Shown here: in pieces, positions 35,419 through 43,159 of the stretch
Layout: every line of letters starts with the position of its first letter
Numbering within the stretch: position 1 is the stretch's first letter
Origin: Muribaculaceae bacterium
GTDB taxonomy: Bacteria; Bacteroidota; Bacteroidia; Bacteroidales; Muribaculaceae
NCBI GenBank assembly: GCA_022484565.1
Contig: JAKVKZ010000021.1
Location: 1 to 43,159, forward strand
DNA length: 43,159 nt
Direction: 5' to 3'
The notes under the pieces: generated by a model
The model's database searches: none
Seen by the model: only the letters and a program-made list of their open reading frames with translations
What the model was told of the DNA's origin: nothing
Position numbers and translations under genes: made by a program

Positions 35419-36132
35419 ATGAAGATAGCATTAATAGGTTACGGAAAGATGGGTAAGGCGATAGAACGTATTGCCCAAAGCCGAGGACATGAGATAGTGA
35501 GCCGCATAGATGTGAACAATCAGGCAGATTTCAGCAGTGAGGCATTTAAAAGTGCTGATATAGCCATAGAATTCACCACACCGGCTACGGCGTTCGCAAA
35601 TTACCAAAAGGCTTTTGCTGCGGGCGTGCCGGTGGTGTCGGGCAGTACTGGATGGCTGGAGAAAATGCCTGAAGTGAAGAGGATGTGCGACGAGGGCAAG
35701 GCTACAATGTTCTATTCATCGAATTTCAGCATAGGCGTGAACATATTCTTTGCCGTAAACAAATATTTAGCGAATATAATGAACCGATTCGGCCAATACG
35801 ATGTGGCGATGAAGGAAATTCACCACATCCACAAGCTGGACCATCCGAGTGGTACGGCTATAACTTTGGCTGAAGGAATAATAGAGAATATTGATAGAAA
35901 AGAGGCTTGGACTGAGGCGCAGCCGAAAGATAATGAAATTAAAATAGAGGCTGAGCGCGTGGGCGAAGTTCCAGGCACACACATCGTGAACTACACCAGT
36001 GCTGTTGACTCAATAAAAATTGAGCATGAAGCATTCAGCCGCGACGGATTCGCGCTTGGCGCGGTGATGGCCGCCGAGTGGATGCAGGGGCGCAAGGGCT
36101 GGCACACGATGGACGAAATGTTGAATCTGTAA
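35419..36132 (+). CDS. dapB: 4-hydroxy-tetrahydrodipicolinate reductase
   Basis: A 237-residue NAD(P)H-dependent reductase of the diaminopimelate/lysine pathway, supplying peptidoglycan precursor. The start at 35419 gives the canonical MKIALIGYGKMGKAI with the nucleotide-binding GxGxMG. The substrate site EIHHIHKLDHPSGTA lies near 133-147 (catalytic His and Lys). VPGTHIVNYTS near 180 and the GAVMAAEWM end are also standard. The longer frame from 35362 starts inside the promoter. lepB follows after 21 bp; this neighbourhood is common in Bacteroidales. Confidence 0.95.
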   Translation: MKIALIGYGKMGKAIERIAQSRGHEIVSRIDVNNQADFSSEAFKSADIAIEFTTPATAFANYQKAFAAGVPVVSGSTGWLEKMPEVKRMCDEGKATMFYSSNFSIGVNIFFAVNKYLANIMNRFGQYDVAMKEIHHIHKLDHPSGTAITLAEGIIENIDRKEAWTEAQPKDNEIKIEAERVGEVPGTHIVNYTSAVDSIKIEHEAFSRDGFALGAVMAAEWMQGRKGWHTMDEMLNL

Positions 36133-36153
36133 AGAAAAATATAAATCACAGCA

Positions 36154-37707
36154 ATGGACAAAGGAACAAATAACGACGGGAATCAGCGCAACGAGCGAAT
36201 GAATGAGGTCGGCAACAAGACATCAAAAGAAGTGGACAAAGAGAAGGATAAATATGAGGACATGGAGCCTAATCACGGCAGTCTCAGTGAACGCCTTGCG
36301 CGCGTGAAGACCACCCGCTGGGTGCGTTTCAGCATTGTAAGTGTCATTTTCGTGGCTTGGGTGGCTTGGCTTGGTTCTTGGTGGGTGCTGATTTTCTGGC
36401 CTGTTCTCGCCGACATATATTTGACTCAGTTTGTGCGTTGGAACTGGTGGAAATTCATCAAGGACAAGACGATGCGCACAGTGATGAGCTGGATTGACGC
36501 CATTGTTTACGCATTGGTGCTTGTCTATTTCATCTTCCTTTTCATAGGTCAAAATTATCAGATTCCTTCATCGTCGCTTGAGAAATCGCTGCTTGTGGGT
36601 GACTATCTGTGGGTGAACAAGATGGTTTACGGACCGAGAGTTCCAAACACACCAATCCATTTTCCTTTAGCTCAGAACACAATGCCGGTGATAGGTGGCA
36701 AATCATATTGCGACTGGCCAGAATGGGGCTATCACCGCTTGGCTGGTTTCCGCAGCGTGGAGCGCTACGACATTGTGGTGTTCAACTTCCCAGCTGGCGA
36801 CACCGTGGCATTGAAGGTGCAGAATCCTGACTATTACACATTGTGCAAAATGGAGCCTGGCGGACGTGAAGCAGTTTGGAGCAACAAGGAAAAATACGGA
36901 GACGTGATTTACCGTCCAGTTGACCGCAGAGAGAATTATGTGAAACGCTGCGTTGGACTGCCTGGAGATTGGTTGAGAATAAAGGATGATATTGTGTATA
37001 TCAACGGAAAGCCATTGCCGGAACCAAAAAACATACAGTATAATTATCTTATCCAGACTGACGGAAGGCAAATCAGCGACGATGTGTGGGAAGCAATCGG
37101 CATTAGCCGTGATGATCGACTTCCAGTGCCTATTACTGACCCTCAGGATAAACTTGGAGTGGCAAGCATAGGTTTTCAGACAGGAGGCATCAATGGAGAA
37201 GTTCCACCGATTTATCAAGTGCCTTTGACATCGGAAATGAAGAAGAAAATAAAGAATTATCCATGGATAACAGGAATAATCAAGGCACCTGTGACAGAGA
37301 TGATAAATCTTTATCCAAACACTCGCAACTACGGCTGGACACGCGCCAACTACGGACCGATATGGATTCCGAAGAAAGGCATGACCATGCTTTTGAACCT
37401 GAACAACATTGCGAAATATGAAAGAGTGATAAAGAATTATGAGCATAACAGCCTTGAGGTTCGCGACGGAAAGATTTACATAAACGGAAAACAGGCCGAC
37501 CGATATAAGTTCAAGATGAACTATTATTGGATGATGGGCGACAACCGCGACAATTCAGCCGATTCACGCTATTGGGGATTTGTCCCTGAAGACCATATTG
37601 TGGGCACTCCAATATTCATAATTATATCGTTCGACAAGGATAAAGCGCTATTCAAGGGAGGCATACGCTGGAACCGCATGTTCCGCCATGCAAACCCAGA
37701 TAAATAG
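36154..37707 (+). CDS. lepB: Signal peptidase I (long Bacteroidota type)
   Basis: A 517-residue membrane serine protease that removes signal peptides from Sec-exported proteins. A charged cytoplasmic N-terminus (1-50) precedes hydrophobic segments near 60-90 and 112-132. The catalytic Ser is in IPSSSLEKSLLVGDYLWV near 140, the catalytic Lys in NYVKRCVGLPGDWLRI near 268, and box E is MGDNRDNSADSRYWGFVPEDHIVG near 463-486. The stretch between the last two (about 290-440) is an insertion absent from E. coli LepB and typical of Bacteroidetes enzymes. It lies between dapB and wbqC. Confidence 0.93.
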   Translation: MDKGTNNDGNQRNERMNEVGNKTSKEVDKEKDKYEDMEPNHGSLSERLARVKTTRWVRFSIVSVIFVAWVAWLGSWWVLIFWPVLADIYLTQFVRWNWWKFIKDKTMRTVMSWIDAIVYALVLVYFIFLFIGQNYQIPSSSLEKSLLVGDYLWVNKMVYGPRVPNTPIHFPLAQNTMPVIGGKSYCDWPEWGYHRLAGFRSVERYDIVVFNFPAGDTVALKVQNPDYYTLCKMEPGGREAVWSNKEKYGDVIYRPVDRRENYVKRCVGLPGDWLRIKDDIVYINGKPLPEPKNIQYNYLIQTDGRQISDDVWEAIGISRDDRLPVPITDPQDKLGVASIGFQTGGINGEVPPIYQVPLTSEMKKKIKNYPWITGIIKAPVTEMINLYPNTRNYGWTRANYGPIWIPKKGMTMLLNLNNIAKYERVIKNYEHNSLEVRDGKIYINGKQADRYKFKMNYYWMMGDNRDNSADSRYWGFVPEDHIVGTPIFIIISFDKDKALFKGGIRWNRMFRHANPDK

Positions 37708-37728
37708 AGGGATGCTGCGTGAAAGAAA

Positions 37729-38415
37729 ATGGGCGAAAACGCAAATATATATAATAAGGTAATAAAAACTGAGCAAAAGCAATCACTTTTGCTCAGTTGC
37801 GCTTATGGCGGGAGTGTACGATATTATGCTGCCATGATGCATGCCGAAGCCGTGCATATTGATGCTGATGAAGCGGTGAAAACTGGCTGGTGTCATAATC
37901 ATTGCAGAATAGAAGGAGCTAATGGACCGCTGACACTTGCAATACCTACAGAAAAGGCCAGTTGGCGTACACCGATGCGTGAATTGCGCATTTCAGAGCA
38001 TGGAGATTGGCGCAGGATACATTGGGGGGCAATATTTTCGGCATACGGAAAAACTCCTTATTTTGATTATATAGCTGATGACCTGCATGCCATATATGAC
38101 AGAGGTGACCATTGGCTTATAGATTTCGATATGGCGTTACATGAACTTATCACGGATTTCGCTGCCTTGCCTGTCACGGTCAGGCGGAGTGACGCAATTA
38201 TTGAGAATAATAGACTTGAAATTAAAGATTTACGTCAGAGAATTGGAGGGAAGAAAATAGACAACAAAACCGATATCAGCGATGTGCCGTACTATCAGGT
38301 ATGGGCTTCAAGATATGGCTTCATACCAGATTTGAGCATAATAGATTTGGTGATGAATATGGGGCGAGAATCATGGGAAATATTGGCTCAAATGTTAAAT
38401 TCAAAATTAATTTAA
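37729..38415 (+). CDS. WbqC-like family protein
   Basis: A 228-residue protein of the WbqC family, last gene of the dapB-lepB unit, starting 21 bp after lepB. Family blocks: the N-terminal LLLSCAYGGSVRYYAAMMHAEAVHID near residue 19, HNHCRIEGANGPLTLAIPTEK near 55 (the usual N-R-x2-I-x6-L-x-I-P pattern) and GDWRRIHWGAIFSAYGKTPYFDYIADDL near 89. WbqC proteins are found in polysaccharide loci and are thought to act in glycan modification; the reaction is not established as far as I know. Confidence 0.85.
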   Translation: MGENANIYNKVIKTEQKQSLLLSCAYGGSVRYYAAMMHAEAVHIDADEAVKTGWCHNHCRIEGANGPLTLAIPTEKASWRTPMRELRISEHGDWRRIHWGAIFSAYGKTPYFDYIADDLHAIYDRGDHWLIDFDMALHELITDFAALPVTVRRSDAIIENNRLEIKDLRQRIGGKKIDNKTDISDVPYYQVWASRYGFIPDLSIIDLVMNMGRESWEILAQMLNSKLI

Positions 38416-38488
38416 TCAAAATTGCGTTAAAAACGCACTTAAAATGCACTTTTTTTAGCAAAAATGAGATACATAATAATTAAGGTGC

Positions 38489-38496
38489 TACATTTG
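38489..38496 (+). promoter_or_regulatory. Promoter -7 element of the first LruC lipoprotein gene
   Basis: TACATTTG (TAnnTTTG) within a leader whose sequence around the box (CATAATAATTAAGGTG just upstream) also occurs, nearly unchanged, before the second LruC gene at 41244-41258. Leader about 95 nt. Confidence 0.5.
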
Positions 38497-38595
38497 TCAC
38501 GTAAAAGCTACTAATAATTACTAAGAACTTGAATATAGAATTTCATTAAAAGTGAAATTTTAAAATCGGGAAAATTAAAAAATTGATATAAAACT

Positions 38596-40548
38596 ATGGT
38601 AAAGAAGATTTTACTGGGTTCTGTGCTGCTTGCAGCACTTACGCTGACTGGTTGTGTCAGCAACGATAGTGAGCCAACAACTCCTACCGATAATACTGAA
38701 GCTCAAACATTTAACTTCGCTACAACCAAAACAATCAATTTAAATGTAAAGTATGACGTTGCCAGTGACTATCAGGTGATGTTCAAAGTGTATAGTGAAA
38801 ATCCATACAAACTTACGAACGGTTCCATTGAGATAGATCCTACTGTAACGCCTATTGCTTCTGGCTTTACATCCAAAGGCGGCAGCTATAGTGGCCAAAT
38901 CACTATCCCTTCAGCCGTGGAGGACGTTTACGTTTACAGTTATTATGTAGGTGTTCCGTCATTGCTTAAGACGAGTCTCAACAATGGCACTTCAGCAAGC
39001 CTGACGAGTGATGATGCTGTGGATTTGGCAGCAACATTCTCGACATTGCCAACTGATGCCAGCGCTTCCCAGATGTCGGCACGTACACTTTCAAGCAACA
39101 AGGCTACCGCAGACCAGATGGGTTACACATATTATACCACTTGGGATAAATACGGACGCATTGATGCTGCTTATCGTACATCATCCGATGCATTCACTTC
39201 GCAAGAGTTGAATATCATCAACCAAAATTTGGTTGAGGCCCGTGATAATTCAAAATATGCTATTTCAAAGGATTTCTACGTTAATGACAACAACACGGAA
39301 ATAGTACTTAACTATGTAGGTGGCACAACAGCTGCATGCAGCACACTTTGCTACTACATATATAAAGGTACCACACCTCCGAGCGATCCAAGTTCATTAC
39401 GCCTGATTCTTATATTCCCTGACGCCAATGCAAATTATAAAGGCGTAGTTTCCGGCGATGCTGTGAAACTTAAATTCTACGACCCTGCTACTGGCGTAGC
39501 ATCTGATGTGTTCCCTGCAGGCTATTCTGTCGGTTTTGCAATTATCAATGGTGGCGGTAGTTATTTTGCTAAAGGTACTCCATATTTCTATTCCGGTAAA
39601 GCTTTGCGTTATTCCACAAAGGCATATAACAGTGATGGTATAACCCACGCAGCTTCTTTCAACACAACTGTAGGTGGAAGTCTGATACACGTGCTTTCGT
39701 TTGAGGATTGGACTGACGTTGATTATAATGACGTAATCTTTGCAGTTAAGTCAAATCCAGTAAAGAGCATTGATAATGACGATCCAACAATCGACAATCC
39801 AGATGAAGAGACCTACACCACTACAGAATACAAAGGCATAACAGCATTTGAGGACTTGTGGCCAAACAAGGGCGATTTCGACTTGAATGACGTGGTAGTA
39901 AAATATGACAGCAAAGTCACAATCGGCAGCAAGGACAATGGCGTAGTAAAGACAGTTGATACCTACACTCTGCTATGGACAGGAGCCGCTTACGACAATG
40001 ATTTCCGTTATGAGATTCCAGGTGTGAAGGCAAGCGACATTTTAAGCTGCACCGTTGAGGGCACAAATGCCGGAGCTGGATTGCTGAATCAGGGTACAGC
40101 CAACAATGCAGTGATTGAAGTGTTCAAGGGAGCGCGTACGCTGATAGGCCGTGAAACTGGCAAAACTGCCACATTTACTGTGACAACAGTTTACAAGAAC
40201 CGTGCACAAAGCATCACTCCTCCATACAATCCATTTATCGTACCTGGAATTTCACCATACAGGGAAGTGCACTTCGTTGATTTCACTCCATCATCATTGT
40301 TCACTGATGCAGCTTCGATGCTTGGCACACACGATGACCTGTCAGTTCCAGCTTCTGGTTATTACTATCGCACATCAGGCAACTATCCATTTGCTATCCT
40401 GATGCCTGGTGTAACTGACCTTGGCGATTTCCTGAATGCAAAATATGAGGCACAGCCAATCAATGTGACATTCCCGAAATATAACACATGGGTTACTTCA
40501 GGTGGCACACAGAACAAAGACTGGTACAACTATCCAGTTGGAAAATAA
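38596..40548 (+). CDS. LruC/DUF4842-domain lipoprotein, copy 1
   Basis: A 650-residue outer-membrane or surface lipoprotein: signal with lipobox LTGC (Cys20). Residues 35-140 are a beta-rich N-domain. Near residue 375 comes a DUF4114-like block LSFEDWTDVDYNDVIFAV and near 417 the LruC-type FEDLWPNKGDFDLNDVVVKYD; both have the D-x-(D/N)-x-ND pattern of calcium loops. The C-terminal 220 residues (DUF4842) are a beta-sandwich including PYNPFIVPG near 551. LruC was named in Leptospira as a lipoprotein; no biochemical role is known to me. Close paralogue of the gene at 41328. A terminator follows. Confidence 0.85.
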   Translation: MVKKILLGSVLLAALTLTGCVSNDSEPTTPTDNTEAQTFNFATTKTINLNVKYDVASDYQVMFKVYSENPYKLTNGSIEIDPTVTPIASGFTSKGGSYSGQITIPSAVEDVYVYSYYVGVPSLLKTSLNNGTSASLTSDDAVDLAATFSTLPTDASASQMSARTLSSNKATADQMGYTYYTTWDKYGRIDAAYRTSSDAFTSQELNIINQNLVEARDNSKYAISKDFYVNDNNTEIVLNYVGGTTAACSTLCYYIYKGTTPPSDPSSLRLILIFPDANANYKGVVSGDAVKLKFYDPATGVASDVFPAGYSVGFAIINGGGSYFAKGTPYFYSGKALRYSTKAYNSDGITHAASFNTTVGGSLIHVLSFEDWTDVDYNDVIFAVKSNPVKSIDNDDPTIDNPDEETYTTTEYKGITAFEDLWPNKGDFDLNDVVVKYDSKVTIGSKDNGVVKTVDTYTLLWTGAAYDNDFRYEIPGVKASDILSCTVEGTNAGAGLLNQGTANNAVIEVFKGARTLIGRETGKTATFTVTTVYKNRAQSITPPYNPFIVPGISPYREVHFVDFTPSSLFTDAASMLGTHDDLSVPASGYYYRTSGNYPFAILMPGVTDLGDFLNAKYEAQPINVTFPKYNTWVTSGGTQNKDWYNYPVGK

Positions 40549-40572
40549 CAGCTTTGTATAAAAGCTGATGAG

Positions 40573-40611
40573 GATGCGGATTCCAGAATGCTGGGGTCCG
40601 CATTCTTCTTT
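40573..40611 (+). terminator. Terminator of LruC copy 1
   Basis: GATGCGGATTCC (40573-40584) pairs with GGGGTCCGCATT (40593-40604), including G-T pairs, 8-base loop, followed by a T-rich CTTCTTTT. Confidence 0.75.
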
Positions 40612-40720
40612 TATAGCAGCACATTTGAGAGGATTGAAAGACAAAAAGTAACTTTTTCGACTATCAACTGGACTGTGTGGTTGTATATCGCTGATTATCA
40701 ATGATGATAATTTGATAAAT

Positions 40721-40766
40721 GTTAATTTTATTGTTAACTTAACAAAATAGCAGTTAAATAATTAAG
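40721..40766. repeat. Upstream module copy A (46 bp) with inverted repeat
   Basis: A 46-bp stretch repeated at 41164-41209 with only a handful of differences. It contains TTGTTAA-C-TTAACAA (40731-40745), a perfect inverted repeat with 7-bp arms. It lies about 50 bp upstream of the promoter preceding the RNA candidate. It may be a regulator site shared by both units. Confidence 0.75.
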
Positions 40767-40792
40767 AAATGACGCAAATTTTGAAGAAAATA

Positions 40793-40822
40793 TTTGTGAC
40801 GGAAAGATAAGTTGTAATTTTG
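40793..40822 (+). promoter_or_regulatory. Promoter upstream of the RNA candidate
   Basis: TTTG (40793-40796), 18 bp, TAATTTTG (40815-40822). The same TAATTTTG box stands before the second LruC gene (41259-41266). Transcription from here would include the hairpin GGGC-AGAA-GCCC (40841-40852) and then the RNA. Confidence 0.55.
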
Positions 40823-40878
40823 TGATGTTGAAAACAGAAAGGGCAGAAGCCCTGAAGATATAGGCTAATAATTATTAA

Positions 40879-40886
40879 TACTTTTG
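40879..40886 (+). promoter_or_regulatory. Possible internal -7 element at the RNA 5' end
   Basis: TACTTTTG (TAnnTTTG) just before the structured part; no -33 partner is seen, so it may be inactive. Confidence 0.35.
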
Positions 40887-40890
40887 AAAC

Positions 40891-41050
40891 TATTTATGTA
40901 AGATGGTTCTGCGGACCACGCTGGAAAGAAGAAAGTCGGATCCTACTAACCGGCAATGCTTAGCGAGGACGCAGATGAAAATTTGAAGGCAGTCGATGCC
41001 TGAAATCGATGGAGATGGTTGGAATACTAACAGATTCCAACCATTTTTTC
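40891..41050 (+). ncRNA. Candidate structured non-coding RNA (about 160 nt)
   Basis: A gene-free stretch between two promoters' worth of AT-rich DNA is suddenly GC-richer and foldable. Pairings seen: CTGCG (40909-40913) with CGCAG (40970-40974); inside it CGCT (40919-40922) with AGCG (40962-40965); a hairpin GTCGG/CCGGC (40935-40939/40950-40954); a hairpin AGGCA/TGCCT (40987-41001); and a terminator hairpin at 41015-41044. It starts at a Bacteroidota promoter and ends at an intrinsic terminator, and has no open frame of note. This layout fits an independent sRNA such as 6S RNA or the Bacteroidales-1 class; I cannot confirm either by sequence alone. The 5' end may instead be near 40828. Confidence 0.6.
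41015..41049 (+). terminator. Terminator of the RNA candidate
   Basis: ATGGTTGGAAT (41015-41025) pairs perfectly with ATTCCAACCAT (41034-41044), 8-base loop, and six Ts follow from 41044. The strongest terminator in the window. Confidence 0.9.
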
Positions 41051-41163
41051 ATATTTGTCTTTAAAAAATTAGCAATTCAGAACTGAAAAAGTAATGTTTT
41101 TGAATGTTGTGAACAGGCTTGCTATATAATATATTGATAATCAAATGATGCGTTTCATAAAAT

Positions 41164-41209
41164 GTTAATTTCAATGTTAACTTAACAAAAGCGCAGTTAA
41201 ATAATTAAG
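41164..41209. repeat. Upstream module copy B (46 bp) with inverted repeat
   Basis: Second copy of the 40721-40766 module. The inverted repeat is kept as TGTTAA-C-TTAACA (41175-41187). It stands about 50 bp before the promoter of the second LruC gene. Confidence 0.75.
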
Positions 41210-41258
41210 ATTATGAATTTTTTTAGCGTGAAATTATGTTTACATAATAAGTAAGGTG

Positions 41259-41266
41259 TAATTTTG
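41259..41266 (+). promoter_or_regulatory. Promoter -7 element of LruC copy 2
   Basis: TAATTTTG (TAnnTTTG), followed by GTAGCGTAAAA, much as GTCACGTAAAA follows the box of copy 1. Leader about 55 nt to the ATG at 41328. Confidence 0.55.
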
Positions 41267-41327
41267 TAGCGTAAAAATGAGACTTAAAATAAAAAAGACA
41301 ATAATTATTAATACATTAAATACTAAA

Positions 41328-43159
41328 ATGAAAAAGTTAATCTTTTCTTTGATGATGATTGCTTCATTGGCGCTTACAGGTTGTGTAAGCGACAACAATT
41401 CGGAACCTACTAATCCGAAGCAAGATGAAGCACAGACATTTGACTTTGCTACTACCAAGACAGTTAACCTCAACGTTAATTACAATGTGTCGAGTAGTTC
41501 AGCAATTATGTTTAAAGTTTACAGTGAGGACCCTTACAAGGCTGACGCAAACGGTAAAGTTACATTTGACTCTTCCGTGAACGCCATTGCATCAGGATTT
41601 ACATCTGATAATGGTAAATACAGCAAGAATATCGTAATTCCGGCAGCTGTTAGTGAAGTTTATGTTTACACCTATTATCTTGGTGCAGCGAAATTGATGA
41701 AAGCTGAAGTAAGCGGAAATACAGTAACACTTGACAGTAAAACCAATGCTGTGGATTGCCTCGGCAATGCATATACTGATGTGGAATCAGTTGCAAGCCA
41801 AACTTCAGCAAGAACGCTCAGCACTGCTGCAGGAATGGGATACAAGACATGGCTCTCATGGAATAATTACGGCAGAATAAGCAGCAGCTATGTGACAAGC
41901 GTTGGTGACGGCTTCAACTCATACGATTTGTACAATGTGTCGAAAGTACTGAAGGCTGGTGAGAACCACGAGAAATATGCTCTCTCAACTGATTTCTATG
42001 TCAGCAAGGATGCAAATGTAGTTCTTCGCTATTTAGGCAGCGATGCAGCAGACAACAGCACAATGGGATTCTATTGCTACAAAGGTACTACTGCACCAAC
42101 AGATCCAAACGACTTAATAAAGGTGATTGCATTCCCAAGCACAGCAGAAAATGAATATTATTCAGTTGGTGCATATTCAGGAGAAGCAATCCAATTGGAA
42201 TTTTGGGATGAGACTACATCAAAATGGAGCAAAGTATTCCCAGCAGGCTACACAATCGGATTTTTCTTGGCTGACAATGGCTTCGCATATGCCAAAAAAG
42301 GCGGCAGTTTCAGTGAAGGATACGGCGTACGCTACTCCACAACCAAGTATAACACTGACGGCAAAACCCATACAGCAGCATTCGACATGAAGCAGACAAA
42401 CGGTTCTAACGTACGTGTGCTTTCATTTGAAGACCGTGCAGCCAATGAGGCAGACTTTGACTACAATGACGTAGTGTTTACAATCACCTCCAATCCAATT
42501 GACGCTCTCGGCCCAGTTCCTGAAGTTGACCCTAGCAAAGATGAGGTTACAACAGTTACCAATTACAAGGGTATCCTCGCATACGAGGACTTGTGGCCAA
42601 ACAAGGGTGACTTCGACCTCAACGACGTAGTTGTTAAATACAACAGCGACATAACAATCGGCAGCAATGACAATGGCGTAATCAAGACAGTTGACACATA
42701 TACATTGATGTTCACAGGTGCTGAATACGACAACAACTTCTGCGTAGAACTTCCAGGTGTGAAAGCAAGCGATATTGAAAGTTGCGTTGTTACAGGAGCA
42801 AACGCTGGTAAAGGACTTCTCAATCCAGGCTCATCCAACAATGCAGTGATAGAGGTGTTCGAGAATGCCAAATCACTTATAGGACGTAACATCCACAAGG
42901 AAATGTCGTTCACTGTAACCACAACCTTCAAGAACCGTCCGACAAGCCTCACTGCACCTTACAATCCATTCATTGTACCGGGTATAACGACTTACGAAGA
43001 AGTGCATTTGGTAAATTACACTCCATCATCATTGTTCACCAACGCTGCTTCAATTCTTGGAACACATGATGACCTGTCAGTTCCATCAGAGGGCAAGTAC
43101 TACATTACAAGCGGTATGTATCCATTTGCAATCCACATGCCAAACGTTACCGACCTTGG
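41328..43159 (+). CDS. LruC/DUF4842-domain lipoprotein, copy 2 (3' end outside window)
   Basis: The frame opens at 41328 and stays open to the last base, giving at least 610 residues. Signal MKKLIFSLMMIASLALTGC with lipobox LTGC (Cys19). Domain order matches copy 1: EAQTFDFATTKTVNLNVNYN near 31-50, LSFEDRAANEADFDYNDVVFTI near 365, YEDLWPNKGDFDLNDVVVKY near 418, NAVIEVFENAKSLIGR near 505 and PYNPFIVPG near 544. The most conserved part is the C-terminal DUF4842 region; the central 100-350 is diverged. Both Asp-rich loops are kept. Only some 30-40 residues are likely missing, judging by copy 1. Confidence 0.85.
   Translation, partial: MKKLIFSLMMIASLALTGCVSDNNSEPTNPKQDEAQTFDFATTKTVNLNVNYNVSSSSAIMFKVYSEDPYKADANGKVTFDSSVNAIASGFTSDNGKYSKNIVIPAAVSEVYVYTYYLGAAKLMKAEVSGNTVTLDSKTNAVDCLGNAYTDVESVASQTSARTLSTAAGMGYKTWLSWNNYGRISSSYVTSVGDGFNSYDLYNVSKVLKAGENHEKYALSTDFYVSKDANVVLRYLGSDAADNSTMGFYCYKGTTAPTDPNDLIKVIAFPSTAENEYYSVGAYSGEAIQLEFWDETTSKWSKVFPAGYTIGFFLADNGFAYAKKGGSFSEGYGVRYSTTKYNTDGKTHTAAFDMKQTNGSNVRVLSFEDRAANEADFDYNDVVFTITSNPIDALGPVPEVDPSKDEVTTVTNYKGILAYEDLWPNKGDFDLNDVVVKYNSDITIGSNDNGVIKTVDTYTLMFTGAEYDNNFCVELPGVKASDIESCVVTGANAGKGLLNPGSSNNAVIEVFENAKSLIGRNIHKEMSFTVTTTFKNRPTSLTAPYNPFIVPGITTYEEVHLVNYTPSSLFTNAASILGTHDDLSVPSEGKYYITSGMYPFAIHMPNVTDL

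Noticed and set aside
40891..41050. Riboswitch controlling LruC copy 2
   Set aside because: The structure ends in its own strong terminator, and a separate promoter stands between it and the gene, so it is more likely an independent RNA. Not fully excluded.

Overview
The window looks like a chromosomal segment of a gut-type member of the order Bacteroidales (phylum Bacteroidota). Nearly every transcription unit whose promoter can be seen carries the Bacteroidota sigma-ABfr -7 element TAnnTTTG, sometimes with a TTTG about 20 bp upstream. The gene content agrees: PorZ of the type IX secretion system, a DUF4294 protein, an LptE-SecG operon, a dapB-lepB-wbqC cluster, a radical SAM/lipoprotein pair and LruC-domain lipoproteins. 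Family or genus cannot be fixed from the sequence alone; Muribaculaceae or Prevotellaceae are my guesses. No tRNA, rRNA, CRISPR array or insertion sequence was recognised.

Layout. 1-7 kb (+): the 3' part of an LTA-synthase-like sulfatase-fold enzyme, a Dna2-like nuclease-helicase, a Cys-rich Sel1-repeat lipoprotein, a SpoU RNA methylase and a DUF3267 membrane protease. 7-15.8 kb (-): a secreted tannase-like esterase, a histidine phosphatase of the phytase/MINPP type, a DUF4294 protein, a small lipoprotein, an AT-rich AlbA_2 (Schlafen-like) gene that looks imported, and a full-length paralogue of the LTA-synthase-like enzyme. 15.9-18 kb (+): two tandem small exported proteins followed by a radical SAM/SPASM enzyme. 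18.4-24.4 kb (+): nadA-leuS-rdgB, then a DUF4143 ATPase behind four 33-bp-spaced repeats. 24.4-29.4 kb (-): a probable six-gene operon, acyltransferase - sigma-54 activator - lptE - TPR-like - secG - sdaA. 29.7-38.4 kb: a CDF metal exporter, a DJ-1 protein (-), an acyltransferase-3 membrane protein, porZ and dapB-lepB-wbqC. 38.5-43.2 kb (+): two paralogous LruC/DUF4842 lipoproteins separated by a candidate structured non-coding RNA; the second gene runs off the window.

How the genes fit together. Much of the content serves the cell envelope: protein export (SecG, LepB, PorZ), LPS transport (LptE), lipid and glycan decoration (PlsC-like, acyltransferase-3, LTA-synthase-like enzymes, WbqC) and surface or periplasmic lipoproteins. 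The rest is housekeeping: NAD, lysine/diaminopimelate and serine metabolism, aminoacylation and nucleotide sanitation.

The features most worth a second look are: (i) the radical SAM system, where one of two aligned partner proteins has lost both cysteines its sibling carries at the same positions; (ii) the RNA candidate at about 40.89-41.05 kb; (iii) two unrelated repeat arrays with the same 33-bp period, one in front of the DUF4143 ATPase and one orphan; (iv) a duplicated promoter module with a perfect inverted repeat in front of the RNA and the second LruC gene. All family assignments are by eye from motifs; no database search was run.
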